A stretch of DNA of 9,679 nucleotides from Actinomycetota bacterium. Its GTDB lineage: Bacteria; Actinomycetota; Acidimicrobiia; Acidimicrobiales; Poriferisodaliceae. The DNA is taken from NCBI GenBank assembly GCA_002731665.1, contig PCCJ01000059.1, positions 1-9,679 of the forward strand, in the 5' to 3' direction. The notes under the pieces are model-generated. The model was not told the origin of the DNA, ran no database searches, and saw nothing but the letters and a program-made list of their open reading frames with translations. Shown one piece after another: positions 6,762-9,679 of the stretch. Position 1 is the stretch's first letter, and each line of letters opens with the position of its first letter. A program made the translations under genes and the position numbers.

Positions 6762-7825
6762 AAACGGCTGAAGAAGCTTTGTTAGAAGTTGATGACCTTC
6801 GTACCCAGTTTGATACACCTGACGGGCTATTGACAGCAGTAGATGGCGTATCTTTCTCTCTTTCGAAGGGTAAGTCTTTGGGAGTAGTTGGAGAGTCGGG
6901 CTCAGGCAAAAGCGTGATGTCCCGCTCGATTATGCGGTTGCTGCCTAAAGCGAATATTCGCACCGAAGGAACCGTCAGGTTTAAGTCTAGGAACTTGATG
7001 AAGCTAGCTCCTCGAGATCTCCGTAAACTCTGGGGACCGGAAATGGCTATGATCTTCCAAGATCCGCTTGGCTCTCTAAACCCAGTCGTGAAAGTCGGTA
7101 ACCAAGTAGCTGAAGGGCTTCGAGTTCACTCAGGATTTTCAAAAAAAGAAGCTCGTTCTGAAGCCTTGAAACTTCTTCGAGAGGTAGGAATCTCCGAACC
7201 CGAGCGTCGGTTAGATGAATACCCTCACCAATTCTCTGGAGGGATGCGACAAAGAATCGTTATCGCCATTGCCTTAGCTTGCCAACCGGATCTTTTGATC
7301 GCGGACGAGCCAACAACTGCGCTAGATGTGACCGTCCAAGCTCAGATCCTTGACTTGATTGAGGAACGGCGAAGCCAGCGAAACATGTCATTGATTCTCG
7401 TCACTCATGACCTAGGAGTCGTAGCCGGCCGGACAGATGAAATCATGGTTATGTACGCAGGGCGTATCGTAGAACGTGCTCCGACTAAAGTACTTTTCGC
7501 GAACATGAAAATGCCATATACCGAGGCTCTTCTAGAGTCAATACCCAAATTGGAACGTGCGAGCCATAGCCGTTTGCTTTCGATTCCAGGGCAACCGCCC
7601 AACATGGTTGACGCCCCGCGTGGCTGTAAGTTCGCTTCTAGATGTAAATATGTTCAAGATCGATGCGTTGTAGAGGAACCAGAGCTGATTGCTGCGGCGA
7701 CTCCCGGGCACTTCTACCGATGTTTCTTCCCGGTGGGATCCGCTGAATCAGCTGAGGCTTTGGCTCGTAATATGGCTAACGGCACAGTGGACGAGAGCGG
7801 TTCAAGGGTTCATATCCGGACCTAG
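6758..7825 (+). CDS. OppD/DppD-like ABC transporter ATPase
   Basis: This is the second ATPase of the importer, 355 residues, expected to pair with the OppF-like protein on the cytoplasmic face of the permeases. Its ATG overlaps the preceding stop in an ATGA (6758-6761), so translation is coupled. The motifs run in normal order: Walker A GESGSGKS 45-52, Q-loop FQDP 100-103, signature FSGGM 159-163, Walker B with DEP 183-185, D-loop TALD 187-190 and switch His217. The C-terminal extension contains [12 protein letters not shown] at 252-263 and cysteines 290, 296, 303 and 322. The spacing between Q-loop and signature is ordinary, so it has no insert like its partner. [15 protein letters not shown] and THDLGVV are typical of OppD/DppD. 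The last 24 bases overlap a convergent gene. Confidence 0.95.
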   Translation: MKTAEEALLEVDDLRTQFDTPDGLLTAVDGVSFSLSKGKSLGVVGESGSGKSVMSRSIMRLLPKANIRTEGTVRFKSRNLMKLAPRDLRKLWGPEMAMIFQDPLGSLNPVVKVGNQVAEGLRVHSGFSKKEARSEALKLLREVGISEPERRLDEYPHQFSGGMRQRIVIAIALACQPDLLIADEPTTALDVTVQAQILDLIEERRSQRNMSLILVTHDLGVVAGRTDEIMVMYAGRIVERAPTKVLFANMKMPYTEALLESIPKLERASHSRLLSIPGQPPNMVDAPRGCKFASRCKYVQDRCVVEEPELIAAATPGHFYRCFFPVGSAESAEALARNMANGTVDESGSRVHIRT

Positions 7826-8389
7826 GAACTCATCGTTGTACCATGAAGGCGCTTTAGCGAGAAGCTGGTTGCAAATTTCGTTGCACCTATTAAGAATTTC
7901 GCACATGCCATCGTCGCCATCAAGAATGCCTCGCAGTGACAGATCTATACGAGCGACGATCGTTAAGGTTCTCTGGGCTGGATCAGTTACGGATGGGAAA
8001 GAATCGATAGCCGACACTTCAACGGGTAATATCGTGCCGCCGATGCCAGCCAGCTCAGTTGCTAAAACCAACAGGTCTGGTCCGTTGTCCATTGGGGGAA
8101 GGGCCCAAGTGAAAGTCAGCGGAGACCAGTACTCATCGGGTAACAGTTCTCCTTCAGCCTGTGCACACAGAACATCTTCGAGCGAAAGCATTGTTCTGGG
8201 ATCAGCCTCGAGGGTTAGTCGAAGGTCTAAAGGCCCGCCGCAAGATTCTTCCGGATGTAAGTCCACTTCCCATGCCTGCTGCAAGCTGTACGTCTCAACA
8301 AAATGACGTTCGTCATGGATATGAAATCCGTGCTCTGAAGCATGTTCTTTAAGATCGGCGACATAGCCAGATATATCGATTGCAGCCAT
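7802..8389 (-). CDS. Conserved-looking hypothetical protein, 195 residues
   Basis: I do not recognise this protein. It starts at ATG 8389 and stops at TGA 7804-7802. The ribosome site is unclear (only CGGG about 4 nt upstream), and no in-frame alternative near the start looks better. The product is soluble and acidic, with no signal peptide or membrane segment. Features are a His-rich patch near 19-29, WEVDLHPEESCGG at 40-52, a proline-rich WSPLTFTWALPP at 88-99, and three cysteines at 163, 169 and 173 in a C-terminal helix. Alternating hydrophobic strands followed by a helix suggest a small alpha/beta fold. The plus-strand reading frame over the same region is low-complexity (Ser/Arg-rich), which supports the minus strand as coding. 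It converges on the transporter operon and diverges from the phosphatase gene. No functional link is evident. Confidence 0.75.
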   Translation of the reverse strand: MAAIDISGYVADLKEHASEHGFHIHDERHFVETYSLQQAWEVDLHPEESCGGPLDLRLTLEADPRTMLSLEDVLCAQAEGELLPDEYWSPLTFTWALPPMDNGPDLLVLATELAGIGGTILPVEVSAIDSFPSVTDPAQRTLTIVARIDLSLRGILDGDDGMCEILNRCNEICNQLLAKAPSWYNDEFLGPDMNP

Positions 8390-8435
8390 TGACCCGATTC
8401 TATGATCTATACGCCGATAAGAGGAAAAATCTTAA
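8380..8435. promoter_or_regulatory. overlapping divergent promoter candidates
   Basis: For the minus-strand hypothetical gene, TTAAGA (8435-8430) and TATAGA (8411-8406) are 18 nt apart and would give a leader of about 10 nt. For the phosphatase gene, TTGCAG (8380-8385) and TATGAT (8401-8406) are 15 nt apart and would give a leader of about 65 nt. The two -10 boxes share base 8406, so if both are real, the polymerases would compete. The matches are moderate. Confidence 0.3.
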
Positions 8436-8478
8436 GTACTACTATTTCTTTCTCCCGACGTCTACGGTTTCATACGTG

Positions 8479-9219
8479 GTGTCAACAAATTGGTTAGAGC
8501 TATTCGAGAAGGTTTGTGATGCAGTTGATGGCGCTTTGAGCGCCTTCAAGGACTGGTCCGAGCCCGGAGAAAGAGCGGACCAATATTTACTGGATCAAGT
8601 TGCTGATCAAGCAGCGTTAGCTGTTCTAAAGGGCAGAGGTATAGGGGTACTCAGTGAGGAATCAGGATTGTTTTCTGAGTCTTCAGATAAAATTGTGATC
8701 ATTGATCCAATTGATGGATCAACAAATGCGTCTCGTCGTATAGGCCACTACGGCGTGAGTCTGTGCGCTCTAGATAATTCGGAGCCAGTAGCTGCAATGG
8801 TTTTTAACTTAGCTACGGGGGAGTGTTTCACTGCAGAAAAAGATCGCGGGTCGAAGGTGGATGGAAAAGCGATTTATCCGACTAGTTGCAGCGATTTAGA
8901 TGAAGCCATTGTGGGTATCTCAGGAAATCCGGCGCTACCAATCGCCAGTAATCAATACCGGGCTTTTGGTGCGGCAGCATTGGACTTGTGCTCAGTAGCG
9001 TGCGGGCGACTCGACGGATTTATAGATCCGATTAGCGGCAGTGGTGTTTGGGATTACGCCGCAGGAGTATTTATCTGTCAAGAAGCTGGTGCGTTCGTGG
9101 ACGAAATGTACGGCAATGAGTTAATACATTTTGAACATGCTCGACGTTTAGGTCCAATAGCTGCAGCGACGTCGGAACTACTTGAAGAATTAAGTGGCAC
9201 GCAACGTCTGGACAGTTAA
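8479..9219 (+). CDS. Inositol monophosphatase (SuhB/HisN-like) family phosphatase
   Basis: A Mg-dependent sugar-phosphate or histidinol-phosphate phosphatase, 246 residues from GTG 8479. GTG 8476 is equally possible. The frame is open back to ATG 8380, but that extension is aromatic-rich, unlike the family, crosses the divergent promoter region and overlaps the neighbouring gene's start. Metal-site motifs are present: Glu60-Glu61 in LSEESG, then DPIDGSTN at 76-83, and WDYAAG at 191-196. The family stretch RAFGAAALDLCSVACGRLDG lies at 161-180. Length is normal for the family, which usually has about 250-270 residues. Substrates in this family include inositol-1-phosphate, histidinol phosphate, fructose-1,6-bisphosphate and PAP, and the sequence alone does not decide among them. 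No ribosome site is evident before the GTG codons. A tRNA-Val begins 21 nt downstream and may share the transcript. Confidence 0.9.
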   Translation: MSTNWLELFEKVCDAVDGALSAFKDWSEPGERADQYLLDQVADQAALAVLKGRGIGVLSEESGLFSESSDKIVIIDPIDGSTNASRRIGHYGVSLCALDNSEPVAAMVFNLATGECFTAEKDRGSKVDGKAIYPTSCSDLDEAIVGISGNPALPIASNQYRAFGAAALDLCSVACGRLDGFIDPISGSGVWDYAAGVFICQEAGAFVDEMYGNELIHFEHARRLGPIAAATSELLEELSGTQRLDS

Positions 9220-9240
9220 GATTCAAGTGCAACAAAGTTA

Positions 9241-9314
9241 GGGCGCTTAGCTCAGTTGGCTAGAGCACCTCCCTTACAAGGAGGGGGTCACAGGTTCGAG
9301 TCCTGTAGCGCCCA
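9241..9314 (+). tRNA. tRNA-Val (TAC)
   Basis: A 74-nt cloverleaf with acceptor GGGCGCT/AGCGCCC and discriminator A. The D arm is GCTC/GAGC, and the anticodon stem CCTCC/GGAGG holds loop CTTACAA with TAC at 9275-9277. The T arm is ACAGG-TTCGAGT-CCTGT. No CCA is encoded. It lies 21 nt after the phosphatase stop codon, and I see no convincing promoter of its own in that gap, so it may be processed from the phosphatase transcript or use a promoter inside that gene. Confidence 0.97.
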
Positions 9315-9325
9315 CACCTCGATAT

Positions 9326-9350
9326 GTGACGACCATCTCGTCACCATTTT
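9326..9350 (+). terminator. candidate intrinsic terminator after tRNA-Val
   Basis: GTGACGA (9326-9332) pairs perfectly with TCGTCAC (9338-9344) around a 5-nt loop, and TTTT follows at 9347-9350. It lies 12 nt past the tRNA, where the transcript should end. The short T-run makes it moderate. A second small GCCC-TTAG-GGGC hairpin follows at 9357-9368. Confidence 0.5.
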
Positions 9351-9393
9351 CGCTCTGCCCTTAGGGGCTTAGCAAGCCGGGTTGCCTTCAACG

Positions 9394-9422
9394 TTGGTTG
9401 GTTTTGTAGTACCAGCTAGAAT
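9394..9422 (+). promoter_or_regulatory. candidate sigma-70 promoter for the terminal lipoprotein gene
   Basis: TTGGTT (9394-9399) and TAGAAT (9417-9422) are exactly 17 nt apart. Transcription would start near 9429, about 50 nt before the ATG at 9479. It lies just after the tRNA terminator hairpin, which suits a new transcription unit. Confidence 0.4.
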
Positions 9423-9478
9423 CTTCATAGACTCTGTTCGTTGTCTACGAATGGCTGTCACTGGAGATAACAGATTTC

Positions 9479-9679
9479 ATGAACGTAAATCGTGATGTGC
9501 GCTTGAGCTTGTTTAAGGTTGCGCTCATTGGAATCGTATTAGCATTGTTCGCTGTTTCATGCGGAGGAGGCGATGATTGGACGGCTAGGCAAAGAAACGC
9601 CGCTGGTCAATTCGAAGAATGCGGCCCTGAAGGTACATTAGTAAGTTCGAACTCGACTGTTCCAGAGACTGTTCCAGAG
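9479..9679 (+). CDS. Lipoprotein, N-terminal part (3' end outside window)
   Basis: Open from ATG 9479 to the window edge, 67 codons. GGAG (9463-9466) lies 12 nt upstream, a little far, and in-frame GTG 9497 is an alternative start. The first 27 residues form a signal peptide with a basic start, hydrophobic core VALIGIVLALFAVS and lipobox Cys28 followed by GGGDD. The mature part begins polar and contains Cys48 in EECGPEGT. The visible end is TVPETVPE, encoded by a 12-bp tandem repeat, and resembles a start of the Thr/Pro/Glu linkers found on actinobacterial lipoproteins. The functional domain lies outside the window, so no role can be assigned. Confidence 0.7.
   Translation, partial: MNVNRDVRLSLFKVALIGIVLALFAVSCGGGDDWTARQRNAAGQFEECGPEGTLVSSNSTVPETVPE
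9656..9679 (+). repeat. 12-bp tandem repeat at the window edge
   Basis: ACTGTTCCAGAG occurs twice in perfect tandem (9656-9667 and 9668-9679) and the array may continue past the window. It is in frame, encoding TVPE repeats in the linker of the terminal lipoprotein. Confidence 0.7.

Noticed and set aside
7689..8306. 205-residue plus-strand open frame opposite the hypothetical gene
   Set aside because: It begins inside the OppD-like gene in another frame, and its product is Ser/Arg-rich and low-complexity. The minus-strand frame has more protein-like composition.
9241..9314. tRNA-Val as an integration (att) site
   Set aside because: No integrase gene and no second copy of the tRNA 3' end are visible in the window.

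Overview
The window reads as chromosomal DNA of a moderate-GC actinobacterium, most likely an uncultured marine member of the Acidimicrobiia. This is inferred from the acidic, Glu/Asp-rich lipoprotein linker after an AAC-GGD lipobox, from an actinobacterial-style DnaG C-terminus with a tRNA-Asn next to it, and from frequent GTG starts. No marker gene settles the taxonomy. I see no insertion sequence, integrase, phage gene, CRISPR array or rRNA.

Layout. Positions 1-500 hold the 3' end of a probable dnaG primase gene. Two tRNA genes follow on the minus strand: Asn (GTT), and a CAT tRNA whose acceptor stem fits lysidine-type Ile2. Each has a candidate promoter. From 1056 to 7825 runs a five-gene plus-strand operon for a peptide-type (Opp/Dpp) ABC importer: lipoprotein substrate-binding protein, OppB-like permease, OppC-like permease, OppF-like ATPase, OppD-like ATPase. 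The last four genes are tightly packed (1-nt gap, about 30-nt gap, 4-nt ATGA overlap). A strong hairpin separates the binding-protein gene from the permease genes. A convergent minus-strand gene of unknown function (7802-8389) overlaps the end of the operon by 24 nt. An inositol-monophosphatase-family gene starts divergently from it. A tRNA-Val (TAC) follows only 21 nt after that gene, then a candidate terminator, a candidate promoter, and the 5' end of another lipoprotein gene that leaves the window.

How the genes work together. The lipoprotein should capture a peptide or similar solute outside the membrane, the two permeases form the channel, and the two ATPases drive import. Both ATPases carry the C-terminal oligopeptide-transporter extension with four conserved cysteines.

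The most unusual feature is in the first ATPase. About 234 residues with roughly six hydrophobic segments are inserted in frame inside the nucleotide-binding domain, between the Q-loop and the ABC signature. Without the insert the protein is about 326 residues, the normal size of OppF. The OppB-like permease also carries an extra N-terminal pair of hydrophobic segments. Together these suggest an importer whose membrane part has been elaborated from two of its subunits.
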